DNA from: Paludibacterium yongneupense DSM 18731
GTDB lineage: Bacteria > Pseudomonadota > Gammaproteobacteria > Burkholderiales > Chromobacteriaceae
Direction of reading: 5' to 3'
Assembly (NCBI RefSeq): GCF_000422925.1
Contig: NZ_AUGZ01000004.1
Coordinates: 248,001-312,000, forward strand
Length of the DNA stretch: 64,000 nucleotides
The notes below the pieces were generated by a model that worked only from the letters and a program-made list of their open reading frames with translations, did no database searches and was not told the origin of the DNA. Numbering within the stretch: position 1 is the stretch's first letter; each line of letters opens with the position of its first letter. This document shows, piece by piece, positions 50,925 to 61,389 of this stretch. The translations under genes were made by a program, and so were the position numbers.

Positions 50925-51941
50925 ATGTCAGAACTGATTTCCGTGCCGGCCGACCTGCCCGACTGGGCACAGCGCGCCGTCAACCTGGCCGACCCCCGTC
51001 TGGGTGCGCGCGGCATCGTCGCCAGCGACGAATTTTTCGCCCCGCTGGAACGTATGCTCGATCCGCGTCCGGCGGTGTTTGTGCCGGGCAAATACGACGA
51101 TAACGGCAAGTGGATGGATGGCTGGGAGACACGGCGCAAGCGCAGCACCGGCCACGATTGGGCCATCGTCAAACTCGGCCGACGCGGGCGCATCGCGGGT
51201 TTCGATATCGATACCAGCCATTTCACCGGCAATTTCGCCCCGGCGATCATGATCGAGGGCTGCGCGAGCCCGAGCGATGATGCCGAGGTGCTGGGCCATG
51301 CCGAGTGGACGCCGCTGTTGCCGGCCAGCAGCCTGGGGGGCAATCGCCATCATCTGCTCGCGATCGACAGCGAAGGGGTGTGGACGCATGTGCGCGTGAA
51401 TATCTACCCGGATGGCGGTGTGGCCCGCTTGCGCGTCTATGGGCAGCCGGTCGGTGTCTTCGACGAACCCGGCGCCTTGTACGATCTGGCGGCACTCGGC
51501 AACGGCGCACGCGCGGTGGCGTGGAACGATGCCCATTTCGGGCAGCCGTCCAATTTATTGCTGCCGGGACGCGGAGTCGATATGGGGGACGGCTGGGAGA
51601 CCCGGCGTCGGCGCGAGCCTGGCAACGACTGGTGCATCATCGAACTCGGGGCGCCCGGAATCATCGAATTCATCGAGGTCGATACCGCGCATTTCAAGGG
51701 GAATTACCCCGATCGCTGCCTGCTGCAGGCGGCGCGGGTGGAGGGCGGAACCGATCAGTCGCTGGTGACGCAGAGCATGTTCTGGCCGCTGCTGCTGCCG
51801 GAGCGCCCGTTGGCGGCCGATCGCGAACACCGCTTCGACGACGGCCTGGCCGCCCTCGGCACGGTCACGCATGTGCGTTTCAACATCGTTCCGGATGGCG
51901 GGGTCTCGCGGCTGCGCATCTGGGGACGGATCGCGCCATGA
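50925..51941 (+). CDS. alc: Allantoicase
   Basis: 338 residues. It splits allantoate to ureidoglycolate and urea. The internal two-fold repeat of the family is clear: [20 protein letters not shown] with [16 protein letters not shown] in the first half and [20 protein letters not shown] with [16 protein letters not shown] in the second, each followed by a [15 protein letters not shown]-like strand. ATG 50925 is chosen because AAGGA is 8 bases upstream; ATG 50916 overlaps the puuE stop. The stop overlaps the allA start (ATGA). Confidence 0.96.
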   Translation: MSELISVPADLPDWAQRAVNLADPRLGARGIVASDEFFAPLERMLDPRPAVFVPGKYDDNGKWMDGWETRRKRSTGHDWAIVKLGRRGRIAGFDIDTSHFTGNFAPAIMIEGCASPSDDAEVLGHAEWTPLLPASSLGGNRHHLLAIDSEGVWTHVRVNIYPDGGVARLRVYGQPVGVFDEPGALYDLAALGNGARAVAWNDAHFGQPSNLLLPGRGVDMGDGWETRRRREPGNDWCIIELGAPGIIEFIEVDTAHFKGNYPDRCLLQAARVEGGTDQSLVTQSMFWPLLLPERPLAADREHRFDDGLAALGTVTHVRFNIVPDGGVSRLRIWGRIAP

Positions 51942-52444
51942 GCGAATGCGTGTGGCTGCGGGCGCAACCGCTGACGCGCGAGGCCTTCGCACCCTTCGGC
52001 GACGTCATCGCGGCGGACGACGGGGTCCGGCATTTCAGTATCAACGGCGGCAATACCGAGCGCTATCACGATCTGATGCGCGTGGATCTGGCGGCCGAGG
52101 GGCATCCTGTCGTCAGCGTGTTTCGCGGCCAGCCGCGCCCGCTGCCCTTCGAGCTCACCATGCTGGAGCGCCACCCCAAAGGCAGCCAGGCTTTCATGCC
52201 GCTCGATGGCCGTCCTTATCTGGTGGCGGTGGCGCCGGCCGGCGACGGCATCGATCCGGCCTCGTTGCGCGTATTCCTCGCGCAAGGCAACCAGGGGGTG
52301 AACTACGCCCGAGGCGTCTGGCATCACCCGCTGCTCGCGCTGGACGCCGTGTCCGATTTTCTGGTGATCGACTACGGCGGCCCCGGTCCCAATTGCGACG
52401 AGATCCGCTTGCCGGAGTCGCGCTGGATCACCGCCAGTCCGTGA
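51938..52444 (+). CDS. allA: Ureidoglycolate lyase
   Basis: 168 residues, standard length. It converts ureidoglycolate to glyoxylate and urea. Family blocks: [19 protein letters not shown] at the start, [52 protein letters not shown] and [16 protein letters not shown]. Last gene of puuE-alc-allA, coupled to alc by an ATGA overlap and ending one base from the convergent DsbA-like gene. Confidence 0.96.
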   Translation: MSECVWLRAQPLTREAFAPFGDVIAADDGVRHFSINGGNTERYHDLMRVDLAAEGHPVVSVFRGQPRPLPFELTMLERHPKGSQAFMPLDGRPYLVAVAPAGDGIDPASLRVFLAQGNQGVNYARGVWHHPLLALDAVSDFLVIDYGGPGPNCDEIRLPESRWITASP

Positions 52445-52445
52445 G

Positions 52446-53132
52446 TCAGATTTCGCAGTGCCCGGGCCCGCAGACGGGGGCGCCGCTTCGGTCTGCGTTC
52501 GCGGCGGGGCTGTCCAGCCAGGCTTCCCATGCTTCGGGCCGACCGAGCCAGGGGCCGATATCGATGAGATCGAAGCGCCCCTCGCGTTCCAGCGCCAGTG
52601 TCGGGAAACCCCGGCCGCCGACCCGGGCCAGCAGCGCGCGGCTCGCGCCGATATGCGCGCGGGTCGGCGCGCCGCTCGCCTGCCCGAATGCCGCATCGAA
52701 ACCCTCGCCGTCGAGGCCGATGTCGCGGGCCAGTTCGGAGAGCACTCCGCTTTGTGCGATACGCCTGCCCTCGACATAGTGTGCGATCTGCAAGCGTGAC
52801 AGCATGGCCAGTCCTTGTCCGGCCAACGCTTCGGCGGCCAGGATGGCGGTGGTGGGCGGCTCGGAATCGAATACGGCGGCATGGTCGCGCAGCAGACCGT
52901 CCGTGTAGTCGCGGCCGAAGCGCTGGCCGGTAAGGCTTTCGATGCGGCGGTCGTGCGGCAGCACGTAGTCGCGCAGGGCGGGGCTCACCGGCTGGCGGTT
53001 TTCATCGCACATCATGCCGCCGGCATGGGCGACGACGGTCAGCCGGCAGGCTGCCGCGCGTATCAGCGGCGCGGCGCCATAACACCAGCCGCACAGCGGA
53101 TCGTAGATATAGTGAAGCAAGCGTGTCTTCAT
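52446..53132 (-). CDS. DsbA-family thiol oxidoreductase, cytosolic (FrnE-like)
   Basis: 228 residues. The active site is YIYDPLCGWCYGAAPLIRAA (CxxC near residue 14), followed by the DsbA helical insertion and the cis-Pro region GRGFPTLALERE. There is no signal peptide, so it is a cytosolic member like the FrnE/2-hydroxychromene isomerase group. The C-terminal tail has two more Cys (CGPGHCEI). The gene is convergent with allA and followed at a distance by the MBL gene, all separate units. Confidence 0.88.
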   Translation of the reverse strand: MKTRLLHYIYDPLCGWCYGAAPLIRAAACRLTVVAHAGGMMCDENRQPVSPALRDYVLPHDRRIESLTGQRFGRDYTDGLLRDHAAVFDSEPPTTAILAAEALAGQGLAMLSRLQIAHYVEGRRIAQSGVLSELARDIGLDGEGFDAAFGQASGAPTRAHIGASRALLARVGGRGFPTLALEREGRFDLIDIGPWLGRPEAWEAWLDSPAANADRSGAPVCGPGHCEI

Positions 53133-53182
53133 CGAATGTCCCGCGTGTAGGGGCGGCTTGCGCCGCCCCGGATTTTAACGGC

Positions 53183-54067
53183 TTACCACTTCATCTCGCC
53201 GCTGGCGACCTTGGCGCTGATCTCGAGCGAGCCTTCTTCTCCAGCTTGGGGATAGCGCGCCTTCATCGCCGCGATCAGGGCTCTCGAGTCATGGTAGCGC
53301 GCTGCCGCCGCGTCGAAGGCGCGGATATAGCCGGCGGTGAACGCGACCGACTGCAGCGGTGTCGATGCGCCGGGCAGCGCGTGCCCAGGGACGACGATAC
53401 GCGGTTTCAGGCGGGCGATGGTGCGCAGGGTGGCGAGCCAGTCGGCGTGCGACTGCGCGCTCTGGGTATCGGCCATCCAGACATGCTGGTTGTTGAACAG
53501 CACGACGCCGCCGACCACGGCCTTGAGCGAGGGAATCCAGACGAAGCTGCGTTCGGCTTGTCTGCCATGCAAGCCGACGATGTCCAGCCGTCGTCCTTCC
53601 AGCTGCAAGGAATCGCCGTTCAGCGTTTCGGGCAGCACCGTGGCCGTCGGTGCGTCTGCTCCGAGCTTCGGTCCCCAGAAGGCGAGCTTGGCGGCCATGG
53701 TCTGCCGGATATGGGCGACGGTCGGTGCCGAGGCGACGATGCGGGCGTCCGGAAAGGCGGCCCTGAGCGTTTCCAGTCCGAAATAATAATCCGGATCGCC
53801 GTGGCTGATATAGATCGTGGTCAGCGTCTTGCCGCTGGCGCGGATACGCGCGACCAGCTCGGCGGCTTGCGACTTGCCGAACTGGGCGTCGATCAGAATC
53901 GCATCATGCTCGCCGCTGACCAGAACCGACGATACCGGGAATAGGGCCGCGGCACCCGGGTTGTAGACATCGAGTTTGAGCGCGTCGGCGGCCGATGCGG
54001 CCGCGGCAATGCCGAAGGCGAGGGTGGCGGCTGCCAGCAGGGAGCGGGTTTTGAATCGGGACAACAT
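53183..54067 (-). CDS. Secreted MBL-fold protein with altered metal motif
   Basis: 294 residues. Residues 1-26 form a signal peptide (FKTRSLLAAATLAFGIAAAA then SAADA). The metallo-beta-lactamase fold is visible: SVLVSGEHDAILIDAQFGKS, then TIYISHGDPDYYFGLE in place of the usual THxHxDH, VGLHGRQAERSFVWIPS and PRIVVPGHALPGAS. In the central motif the second and third metal histidines are Asp and Tyr (H-G-D-P-D-Y), so metal binding is changed or reduced. It is divergent from a LysR gene with 108 bases between. Confidence 0.8.
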   Translation of the reverse strand: MLSRFKTRSLLAAATLAFGIAAAASAADALKLDVYNPGAAALFPVSSVLVSGEHDAILIDAQFGKSQAAELVARIRASGKTLTTIYISHGDPDYYFGLETLRAAFPDARIVASAPTVAHIRQTMAAKLAFWGPKLGADAPTATVLPETLNGDSLQLEGRRLDIVGLHGRQAERSFVWIPSLKAVVGGVVLFNNQHVWMADTQSAQSHADWLATLRTIARLKPRIVVPGHALPGASTPLQSVAFTAGYIRAFDAAAARYHDSRALIAAMKARYPQAGEEGSLEISAKVASGEMKW

Positions 54068-54175
54068 TCTGAATCTCCGGTGTCGGTCATGAAGGAATGA
54101 GCGGAGTTTAGTTGCATTTATCGACACTAAAAAGGCTATTATTGAGTATTGTTTGTTGCTAAAAGCGGTCATATT

Positions 54176-55096
54176 GTGGACAGATTGACGGCAATGCGCG
54201 TGTTTGTAACGGTCGTGGACTGCGGCAGCCAGGCGGCGGCGGCCCTGCGGCTCGATCTGTCGCGTCCGGTGGTGTCGCGCTATCTGGCCGAACTGGAAGA
54301 GTGGACCGGTGCGCGCCTCTTGCACCGCACGACGCGTAAACTGAGCCTGACCGCTGCAGGCAAGGAGACGCTGCCGCGGTGCCGGCAGGTCCTGGCGTTG
54401 AGCGATGAACTGCGCACGGCGGTGTCGGCGCCGGAGGAGGCGCCGCAAGGCTTGTTGCGCATCACGGTCAGCACCTCTTTCGGGCAGGCGCAACTGGCGC
54501 AGGCCGTCACCGAGTTTGTGCGCCTCCACCCGGCGGTGGCGGTCGACATGGTGCTGCTGGACCGGGCCGTGAATCTGGTCGAGGAGCGCATCGATCTGGC
54601 CATTCGCATCACCAATGATCTCGATCCGAACGTGATCGCCCGCCGACTGACCGTCTGCCGCTCGGTCGTGTGTGCGGCGCCGGATTATCTGCGCGGCAAG
54701 CCTGCGCTGCGGCGTATCGAAGACCTCGCGCTGCACAACTGTCTCACGCATTCCTATTACGGCAGGAGCGTGTGGCAGTTCGAGCGCGATGGCGAACCGG
54801 TCGCGGTCGCGGTCGGCGGCAATGTCAGCGCCAATGAAGCGGTATCGTTGATGCAGGCGGCGCGCGCGGGGGCCGGAGTGGCCATGCTGCCGACCTATCT
54901 GGCCGCGCCCCTGATCCGTAGCGGAGAACTGCTGAATGTACTGCCTGGCGCGAAGCCGCGCGACATGAGCATCTATGCCGTGTATGCCTCGCGCCGGCAT
55001 ATGCCGCTAGCCCTGCGCACGCTGCTGGATTTTCTTGCGCAGCGTTTCCCGCCGCAGCCGCAGTGGGATGACTGGCCCACTGCGGCGCCGGGTTGA
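54176..55096 (+). CDS. LysR-family transcriptional regulator
   Basis: 306 residues with a GTG start at 54176 (MDRLTAMRVFVTVVDCGSQA as the N-terminus); a TTG at 54149 is in frame. HTH: AAALRLDLSRPVVSRYLAEL, then ARLLHRTTRKLSLTAAG. The rest is the CrgA/AaeR-like effector domain with RRIEDLALHNCLTHSYYG and AGAGVAMLPTYLAAPLI. It is divergent from the MBL gene, which is its likely target. The 108-base gap is AT-rich with imperfect inverted repeats. Confidence 0.9.
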   Translation: MDRLTAMRVFVTVVDCGSQAAAALRLDLSRPVVSRYLAELEEWTGARLLHRTTRKLSLTAAGKETLPRCRQVLALSDELRTAVSAPEEAPQGLLRITVSTSFGQAQLAQAVTEFVRLHPAVAVDMVLLDRAVNLVEERIDLAIRITNDLDPNVIARRLTVCRSVVCAAPDYLRGKPALRRIEDLALHNCLTHSYYGRSVWQFERDGEPVAVAVGGNVSANEAVSLMQAARAGAGVAMLPTYLAAPLIRSGELLNVLPGAKPRDMSIYAVYASRRHMPLALRTLLDFLAQRFPPQPQWDDWPTAAPG

Positions 55097-55146
55097 GGCC
55101 CGGGCGGCTTGAATCGCCGCCCGCCGTTCGCGGCGGCGCAGCGGAG

Positions 55147-56199
55147 TCAAGGCGCGGGGTTGGGCTGGCGCTGGTGAATCGCCTCGATAGTGGCCAGGAC
55201 CGTGTCGTCGAGCCGAAGTTGCAGACTGCCGAGGTTCTCTTCAAGCTGCGCGATCGACGTCGCACCGATGATGTTGCTGGTGACGAAGGGGCGCGAATTG
55301 ACATAGGCCAGCGCCATCTGTGCCGGCGACATGCCGTGCTCGCGCGCCAGGGCGACGTAGTCGCGGCAGGCGGTTGCGACTTGCGGATTCGAATAGCGCG
55401 TAAAACGGTCGAACAGCGTGAGCCGTGCGCCGGATGGGCGCGCATCGTCGAGGTATTTGCCGGACAGCGTACCGAACGCCAGTGGCGAGTAGGCGAGCAG
55501 GCCGACGCCTTCGCGATGGCTGAATTCGGCCAGCGCGATCTCGTAAATGCGGTTGAGCAGGCTGTAGGGGTTCTGGATGCTGACGGCGCGCGGCAGACCG
55601 AGCGTCGCGGCCGCGTTCAGAAACCGGGCCACGCCCCACGGCGTTTCGTTGGATAGCCCGATGGTACGGACCTTGCCGGCGGCGACGAAGTCCTGCAAGA
55701 CGCGCAGGGTTTCCTCGATCGGGGTGCTGCCCGGCGCATCGTCGCTCCATGCATAGCCGAGCTGGCCGAAATAGTTGGCATTGCGGTCCGGCCAGTGCAA
55801 CTGGTAGAGGTCGACGTAGTCGGTGCGCAGGCGACGCAGGCTGTCGTCGAGCGCGCTAGTCAGGTTCTTGCGGTCGAAGTGCGGCTGGCCGTCGCGGATA
55901 TGGCCGGGACGTTTCGGGTCGGACGCCGGTCCGGCCGCCTTGGTGGCCAGTACGATGCGGTCGCGCTGTCCGCTGCGGGCCAGCCAGTTGCCGATATAGG
56001 CTTCGGTCAGTCCCTGGGTTTCCGGGCGCGGCGGGACCGGATACATTTCGGCGGCATCGACCAGGTTGATGCCGTGTTCGAGCGCCAGATCGAGCTGGCT
56101 GTGTGCTTCCGCCTCGGTATTTTGTTCGCCCCAGGTCATGGTTCCCAGTGCGATCAGGCTGACATTCAGGTCGCTGTGGCCCAGCTTGCGATATTCCAT
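55147..56199 (-). CDS. Aldo/keto reductase (Tas-like)
   Basis: 350 residues. NADPH-dependent oxidoreductase with the usual (beta/alpha)8 marks: RKLGHSDLNVSLIALGTMTW, NLVDAAEMYPVPPRPET with the catalytic Asp and Tyr, RIVLATKAAGPA with the Lys, YVDLYQLHWPDRNANYFGQL with the His and NIIGATSIAQLEENL near the end. The PVPPRPETQG insertion and the YFGQLGYAW stretch are like E. coli Tas. It stands alone, downstream of and convergent with the LysR gene. The physiological substrate is unknown. Confidence 0.93.
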   Translation of the reverse strand: MEYRKLGHSDLNVSLIALGTMTWGEQNTEAEAHSQLDLALEHGINLVDAAEMYPVPPRPETQGLTEAYIGNWLARSGQRDRIVLATKAAGPASDPKRPGHIRDGQPHFDRKNLTSALDDSLRRLRTDYVDLYQLHWPDRNANYFGQLGYAWSDDAPGSTPIEETLRVLQDFVAAGKVRTIGLSNETPWGVARFLNAAATLGLPRAVSIQNPYSLLNRIYEIALAEFSHREGVGLLAYSPLAFGTLSGKYLDDARPSGARLTLFDRFTRYSNPQVATACRDYVALAREHGMSPAQMALAYVNSRPFVTSNIIGATSIAQLEENLGSLQLRLDDTVLATIEAIHQRQPNPAP

Positions 56200-56549
56200 G
56201 CGTGCTTCCTTGTTGGAGAGGGGGCGTGCGGCGGGTGTCGCGTGCAGCGAAAGAAAACCCCTGTCGCCGATTGTGCGTTCGCCGCCGGACAAGGTCAACG
56301 CCGCCGGCGCCCTATCCGTGGCCGGAGCCACGGGCACGGTCCTCCCCGCGCACCCTCATCCCATTTTCCGGGGCCCCGGTTTTCGTGCTGACGCGCTCCT
56401 CCGCTTCCGGTGTCGGCACATCGTTTTCATGACAGGCAGGGCGGCGCACCGGTGGCCGCGAACCCGCTCCGGGCACTTAGCGCTTCGCCGGCCGGGCCCG
56501 TCGCCGAGAAGATCCCCGGCTTTGCAAGCTACCGTACATCTCCGCGCCG
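56200..56549. other. 350-base gap between aldo/keto reductase and amylase genes
   Basis: No gene-like reading frame is visible on either strand. The segment is GC-rich and should contain the promoter of the minus-strand aldo/keto reductase gene and the 3' end of the amylase transcript. I see no hairpin with a T tract after the amylase stop. Confidence 0.5.
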
Positions 56550-58067
56550 CTAGCGGATGTTCCGTGCCGTCGGGCGCAGGTAGAGGGCGACCGCCGGCAC
56601 CGTCCGGCCATCGTTGGGCGGCAGGTCGAGATCGAGCGTGCCCTGCGCATCGACCGTGAGCGTGTCGCCGCGGCAGTTGCCGTCTGCCGCCAGGCCAGCG
56701 ACGACATTGCAGTAGCGTCCGGCGGGCAGCCCGGTCTGCACGCGCGCGCGCCAGGGGAGCATGTCGTTATTGAGTGCGACAAAGCCGATGCCGCCGCGTC
56801 CGAAAGCGATCTGTTGCCGGCTACCGGTCTGCCAGTGGTCTACCCCGAGTCCGGCCGTGGCATGGCGGAAGGCTATCATGGCGGTGATGTCGGCCCAGCG
56901 GTGGACCATGTCCCAGCCGGCGGCGGTCTGTGGTGCGCCGCTGTCGTCCAGCGGTGGGGTCGATGGCGCATCGGCATCGCGTTGGGTGAAGCGGAAGCCG
57001 GATTGAATCTGCGCCTGTCCGTAAGGCCAGGCCAGCATGAAGATCGTGGCCAGGTCGTAGCGGCGGCTGGCGCCGACATCGTTGCCGGCACCGCTTTCAT
57101 TGCTGGCATTGAGCGTATCGTTGCTGCGTTCGGTGTCCCAGTTATTGACGAATACCACCGCCTCGCTGCTGTCCAGCAAGCCCCAACTGCCGCCCCAGGC
57201 ACCGGGAACCCCGATCAGCGCGGGCAAGGAGTCAGCGGCGAGTCCGTCATTGCCGCGAAATGCATCGCGAAGCGCATAGCTGAATTTGAATTCGTTGAGG
57301 CGGCCGATCGGCAGATAGTCGCGCCGGTTGACGTTGCCGTCCGGTATCACTTCTTGCGCAATCCAGACCGGTTCGCCGGCACGGGTGACGGGCCAGTCTT
57401 GCCGCAGCGCATCGAATAGCGCGCGCAACGCACCCGGGGCCTGATGCTTGGCGGCATCGATGCGGAAGCCATCGGCCCCCAGCGCCAGCAGCTTGCCCAG
57501 ATAGGCGAGCAGGATGGCACGCACTGGCGCGTTTTCCTGAGCCAGGTCGGGCAGTCCGAGCAGGCGGCATTCGGTCACGCTGCGCCGGTCTCCCGGCGTC
57601 CCGTAGTCATTGTCGCGTATTGTGCAGGGAGGATGAAAATCGCCGGCGGAGAACTGGGGATACGACAGCGTCGCCGAGTCCCAGCTCGAGCCGTCGCTTG
57701 TCTGGCCGGCCGTGCCGCTTCCCGCCGCCATATGGTTGCTGACCACATCGACATAGACGCGTACGCCTGCCCTGTGGCAGCTCGCTATCATGGCGGCGAA
57801 TCCGGCTTCATCGCCCATGCGGCTGCGCAGGCTGGCGAAGTTGACGGGCTGGTACATATCCCACCAGTTTCCTGTCACGCGCGCGGCCTGCGGCGGCGAG
57901 ACCTGAACCGCACCATAGCCGGCGGGGCCGAGTGTGCCGCGACATTCCCGGGCGATGGCTTCCCACGGCCAGCGAAACAGTTGGACCGAGACATCGGGCG
58001 GATTGAAGGCCGCGGCGGTAGCGGGCGCGGCGAATGCGAAGGCCGGCAGTAGCGGGAGGAGGCGCAT
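56550..58067 (-). CDS. Secreted alpha-amylase, glycoside hydrolase family 13 (animal/actinomycete type)
   Basis: 505 residues; start ATG 58067 with GGAG upstream. Signal peptide at 1-20 (LLPLLPAFAFAAPATAAA). The catalytic TIM barrel shows VYVDVVSNHM, ADGFRIDAAKHQ with the nucleophile Asp, VWIAQEVIPDG with the acid/base Glu and VFVNNWDTERSNDTLN, where D is the third acid and W replaces the usual H of DNHD. This form, with QVSPPQAARVTGNWWDMYQP near the N-terminus, is like the chloride-dependent animal and actinomycete amylases. The end of the protein forms domain C (about 420-505). It cleaves alpha-1,4 bonds in starch or glycogen outside the cell. Confidence 0.93.
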   Translation of the reverse strand: MRLLPLLPAFAFAAPATAAAFNPPDVSVQLFRWPWEAIARECRGTLGPAGYGAVQVSPPQAARVTGNWWDMYQPVNFASLRSRMGDEAGFAAMIASCHRAGVRVYVDVVSNHMAAGSGTAGQTSDGSSWDSATLSYPQFSAGDFHPPCTIRDNDYGTPGDRRSVTECRLLGLPDLAQENAPVRAILLAYLGKLLALGADGFRIDAAKHQAPGALRALFDALRQDWPVTRAGEPVWIAQEVIPDGNVNRRDYLPIGRLNEFKFSYALRDAFRGNDGLAADSLPALIGVPGAWGGSWGLLDSSEAVVFVNNWDTERSNDTLNASNESGAGNDVGASRRYDLATIFMLAWPYGQAQIQSGFRFTQRDADAPSTPPLDDSGAPQTAAGWDMVHRWADITAMIAFRHATAGLGVDHWQTGSRQQIAFGRGGIGFVALNNDMLPWRARVQTGLPAGRYCNVVAGLAADGNCRGDTLTVDAQGTLDLDLPPNDGRTVPAVALYLRPTARNIR

Positions 58068-58160
58068 GGGTTTTTCTCCGTCAAGGACCGGAGCAACGTG
58101 CGGGATGACACGATTCAAACCGGTTTGGTTACTGAATCCTAGCGTTCTGCACGGCGGCGA

Positions 58161-58571
58161 TCAATGCCCCATCCGGTCAGTGCATGCCGAGGAACTACCG
58201 GATTGGGGGACTGCCGCTTTCGCTTCGCCGTGCGGCCGGTCTGCGGGCGGGACCGTATCGATCACGAGCGGGGGATGATTCATGGCATAGGCGAGGCGGC
58301 AAAAGCCGTAATAGCCGCAGGCGATCGCGACCGCAAGGAGTGCGCGCCAGCCGCCGGTGGAGGGGAAGCCGAGAGCGGCGAGTACGCAGGGCAGACTGCT
58401 GCCGACGAGAGCGGCAAGGACGAGAAACAGCGCTTTTCCGCTGCGCGTGGGCAGAAAAGGGGGCGAGATGGCGAGCATGGCTGAGCAGTGCGGACAGGGC
58501 AGATGCTGTCCGCGCTGCGGCGGCTCGAGCGCGTGCAGGCAGCACGGGCAATGGGGGCGGAGCGGGTTCAT
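58161..58571 (-). CDS. Zinc-ribbon membrane protein, hypothetical
   Basis: 136 residues, start ATG 58571. The N-terminus has a zinc-ribbon pattern [20 protein letters not shown], then HC (two CxxC pairs), followed by two hydrophobic segments ([20 protein letters not shown] and [20 protein letters not shown]) and a polar tail. It is probably an inner-membrane protein with a cytosolic zinc knuckle. Function unknown. It lies between the amylase gene and the divergent kinase gene. Confidence 0.65.
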   Translation of the reverse strand: MNPLRPHCPCCLHALEPPQRGQHLPCPHCSAMLAISPPFLPTRSGKALFLVLAALVGSSLPCVLAALGFPSTGGWRALLAVAIACGYYGFCRLAYAMNHPPLVIDTVPPADRPHGEAKAAVPQSGSSSACTDRMGH

Positions 58572-58788
58572 CTCACCGTTCTACTTCCTGCAATATAAAA
58601 AATGGATAAAAAATGCCATTGCGGTCAAAGGCAGTGCAGCCCGGGCGCGGTGCAACGGCGATTCATCCGCTACACTCAACAAAGAGTGCTTCACGGACGG
58701 CTGTGTGCCCGACCCCGCACGTATCCCTTGCGTGCGAGAGGCGCGCAGCGATTGTGGATCTTGTTTCCTGGTGCCGATTGAGGTGGTA

Positions 58789-61389
58789 ATGCGTTCTGAG
58801 ACCGACACGGTGGCGCTGCGCGCCGCACATGACCATGCCGTTTCCGGCCCGCTGCGAGTGGTGCTCGGCTATGCCCTTGTTTCCGGAGTGTGGATCCTGC
58901 TTTCGGACCGGATCGTCACACTCGCGTTTCGCGATCCGCTCACCGTGCAGGTAGCGAATACCCTGAAGGGCTGGCTCTTCGTCGCGGTCACATCGATCAT
59001 GCTGTTCGGCCTCACCCGGCGATTGATCGCGCAGGCCGTGCTGCTGTCGCGGCGCGAGGCCGATGCCTTGCAGGCGAAAGCCCAGACGCAGCTCCTGTTG
59101 TCCGAAGTGGCGGACAACTCGACCGATGCCATTTTCGTCAAGGATCTGCAAGGGCGCTATCTGGTATTGAACCGGGCAGCGGCCGCGGTACTCAGCAAGC
59201 AGGTCGATGAGGTCATCGGCCGCGACGACTCGGTATTGTTTCCACCGGAGCAGGCCGACCTTATCCGCCGCAATGACCGGCTGGTCATGGCTGAAGATCG
59301 CGCCCACACCTATGAGGAGAAGCTATCGACTCCCGACGGGGAAACGATATTTCAGGCCACCAAGGGTCCGGTCCACGATGTCGACGGGCGCGTTGTCGGG
59401 GTATTCGGTATTTCGCGCGATATCTCTGGGCACAAGCAGGCAGAGCAGGCGCTGAAGGCCAGCGAATCAGCGTTGCGTCTGGCTCAGGAAATCGCCAACC
59501 TCGGCCAGTATCGCTACGATTTGCGCCGCGACAGTTGGACCAGTTCCGACATTCTCGATCACATTTTCGGTATCGGCCCTGATTTCCCGCGTGATGCCAG
59601 CCATTGGCTGCAATTGGTGTCGCCGGCCTTTCGCGACGAGATGGGCGCCTATCTGCAAAAAACGATTGAACTGAGGCTGACTTTCGATCGCGAATACCAG
59701 ATCACCCGCTTCAGTGACGGCAAGATGCGCTGGGTCCACGGCAAGGGGCAGCTTCAGTTCGACCCGCTTGGCGAGCCGATGGCCCTGGTCGGCACCATTC
59801 AGGATATTACGGCGCGCAAGCGGGCCGAGGACGACTTGCGCGCCGTACTGCACGAAGCGGGCGATGCGATCTGGATAGGCGATCCCAGCGGTTTGCTGGT
59901 TTATGCGAACCCGTCCGCCTGTTGTTTGACGGGGCATGCGGCGTCCGAGCTGGAGAGCATGCATTTCCCCGATCTGATCCGCGAAGATTTTGTCGGAGAA
60001 TGGGGAGAGCATCTCGCGATTTTAGCGACAGGAGAGGTCGTGCGCCGGGAATGGCAACTCCGGCACACGGGGGGAGGGCTCGTCAGCGTCCAACTGACCA
60101 CCGAGCGTTTGCTGGACGGGCGCTATCTGGCTTTCGGCCGCGATTTGACAGAAAAGCGGCGCCATGACGCGCAGTTGCTGAAATTATCGCAGGCTGTCGA
60201 GCAAAGTCCCGAGAGCATACTTATCACTAATATTGATGCTGAGATCGAGTATGTAAACGAGGCTTTCGTGCGTCAGACCGGTTACCGCCGCGAGGAAGTC
60301 ATCGGCCGGAACCCGAGCATTCTCAAGTCGGGAAACACGCCGCCGGAGACCTATACCGATCTGTGGCAGGCGATGAGCGAGGGCCGGGCCTGGCAGGGCG
60401 AATTTTACGATCGCCGCCGCGACGGCAGCGAATATATCGAATTTGCTATCATTACGCCTTTGCGCCAGCCGGACGGACGTATCACCCACTACGTGTCGGT
60501 GCAGCAGGATATTACCGAACGCAAGCGCACGGGAAAGGAGCTCGACCGCTATCGGCACCATCTCGAAGAACTGGTCGAGAGTCGGACCGATGAGCTGGAG
60601 CGGGCAAAAAGCGCGGCCGAGGCCGCGACTCTGGCCAAGAGCGCCTTTCTGGCCAATATGAGCCATGAGATTCGCACGCCGATGAACGGCATTCTCGGCA
60701 TGGTGTATCTGATGCGGCGCGAAGGCGTGACGGCGGCGCAGGATGAGCGGCTGGCCAAGGTCGCTGCGGCAGGCAAGCATCTGCTTGGCGTCATCAATGA
60801 CATCCTGGACCTGTCGAAAATCGAGGCCGGGAAAATCGTACTCGAGCGTCAGGATTTCTCCATCGCCAATCTGCTCAAGGGGGTGATGGCGGTCAACGGC
60901 GATGCGATCAAGGCCAAGGGGCTCAAATTCTTCATCAAAGTGTCGGGTTTGCCCGAAACCGTCTGCGGCGACCAGACGCGGCTATCGCAGATCCTGGTCA
61001 ACTACATCAGCAATGCGCTCAAATTTACCGAACGCGGCAGCATTACCTTGAGCGGAAGCCTGCTCGACGCGTCGGCGGACGGCTATACCCTGCGTTTCGA
61101 TGTCAGCGATACCGGCATCGGTCTGAGCGCCGAGCAGCAAGCGCGCCTGTTCAATGTCTTCGAGCAGGCGGACAACTCGACGACGCGCAAGCATGGCGGA
61201 ACCGGGCTTGGCCTGGCGATCAATCGCCGACTCGCGCAGTTGATGGGGGGGGGGAGTCGGCGTGGACAGTGCGCCCGGCCAGGGCAGCCGCTTCTGGCTG
61301 ACGGTGAGGCTGGAGCGTGCGGCGGCGGTTTGCGCCGATGTCGACCGCCCGGCCGGGGCGGCCGAGGCTATACTGCAGCGCGAGCATAG
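58789..61389 (+). CDS. Membrane-bound hybrid histidine kinase with four PAS modules, frame broken before the receiver
   Basis: 866 residues as read; start ATG 58789 (GAGGTGG upstream). Two hydrophobic segments at about 22-44 and 55-75, then four PAS/PAC units: [20 protein letters not shown], a second around [13 protein letters not shown], a third [20 protein letters not shown] and a fourth [20 protein letters not shown] coiled linker leads to HisKA ([20 protein letters not shown], phospho-His) and an ATPase domain with [20 protein letters not shown] and [15 protein letters not shown]. After LMGGG the frame runs into 45 unrelated residues and stops at 61389, while the expected [11 protein letters not shown] and a receiver continue in another frame. 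The switch lies at a run of ten G (61245-61254). Confidence 0.93.
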   Translation: MRSETDTVALRAAHDHAVSGPLRVVLGYALVSGVWILLSDRIVTLAFRDPLTVQVANTLKGWLFVAVTSIMLFGLTRRLIAQAVLLSRREADALQAKAQTQLLLSEVADNSTDAIFVKDLQGRYLVLNRAAAAVLSKQVDEVIGRDDSVLFPPEQADLIRRNDRLVMAEDRAHTYEEKLSTPDGETIFQATKGPVHDVDGRVVGVFGISRDISGHKQAEQALKASESALRLAQEIANLGQYRYDLRRDSWTSSDILDHIFGIGPDFPRDASHWLQLVSPAFRDEMGAYLQKTIELRLTFDREYQITRFSDGKMRWVHGKGQLQFDPLGEPMALVGTIQDITARKRAEDDLRAVLHEAGDAIWIGDPSGLLVYANPSACCLTGHAASELESMHFPDLIREDFVGEWGEHLAILATGEVVRREWQLRHTGGGLVSVQLTTERLLDGRYLAFGRDLTEKRRHDAQLLKLSQAVEQSPESILITNIDAEIEYVNEAFVRQTGYRREEVIGRNPSILKSGNTPPETYTDLWQAMSEGRAWQGEFYDRRRDGSEYIEFAIITPLRQPDGRITHYVSVQQDITERKRTGKELDRYRHHLEELVESRTDELERAKSAAEAATLAKSAFLANMSHEIRTPMNGILGMVYLMRREGVTAAQDERLAKVAAAGKHLLGVINDILDLSKIEAGKIVLERQDFSIANLLKGVMAVNGDAIKAKGLKFFIKVSGLPETVCGDQTRLSQILVNYISNALKFTERGSITLSGSLLDASADGYTLRFDVSDTGIGLSAEQQARLFNVFEQADNSTTRKHGGTGLGLAINRRLAQLMGGGSRRGQCARPGQPLLADGEAGACGGGLRRCRPPGRGGRGYTAARA
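61245..61254 (+). repeat. Ten-base G homopolymer at the frame break
   Basis: The tract follows the ATPase domain codons for QLM and is one G longer than needed to keep the kinase in frame with the receiver (9 or 12 G in total would restore it). Homopolymers of this length are prone to replication slippage and also to sequencing error. Confidence 0.9.
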
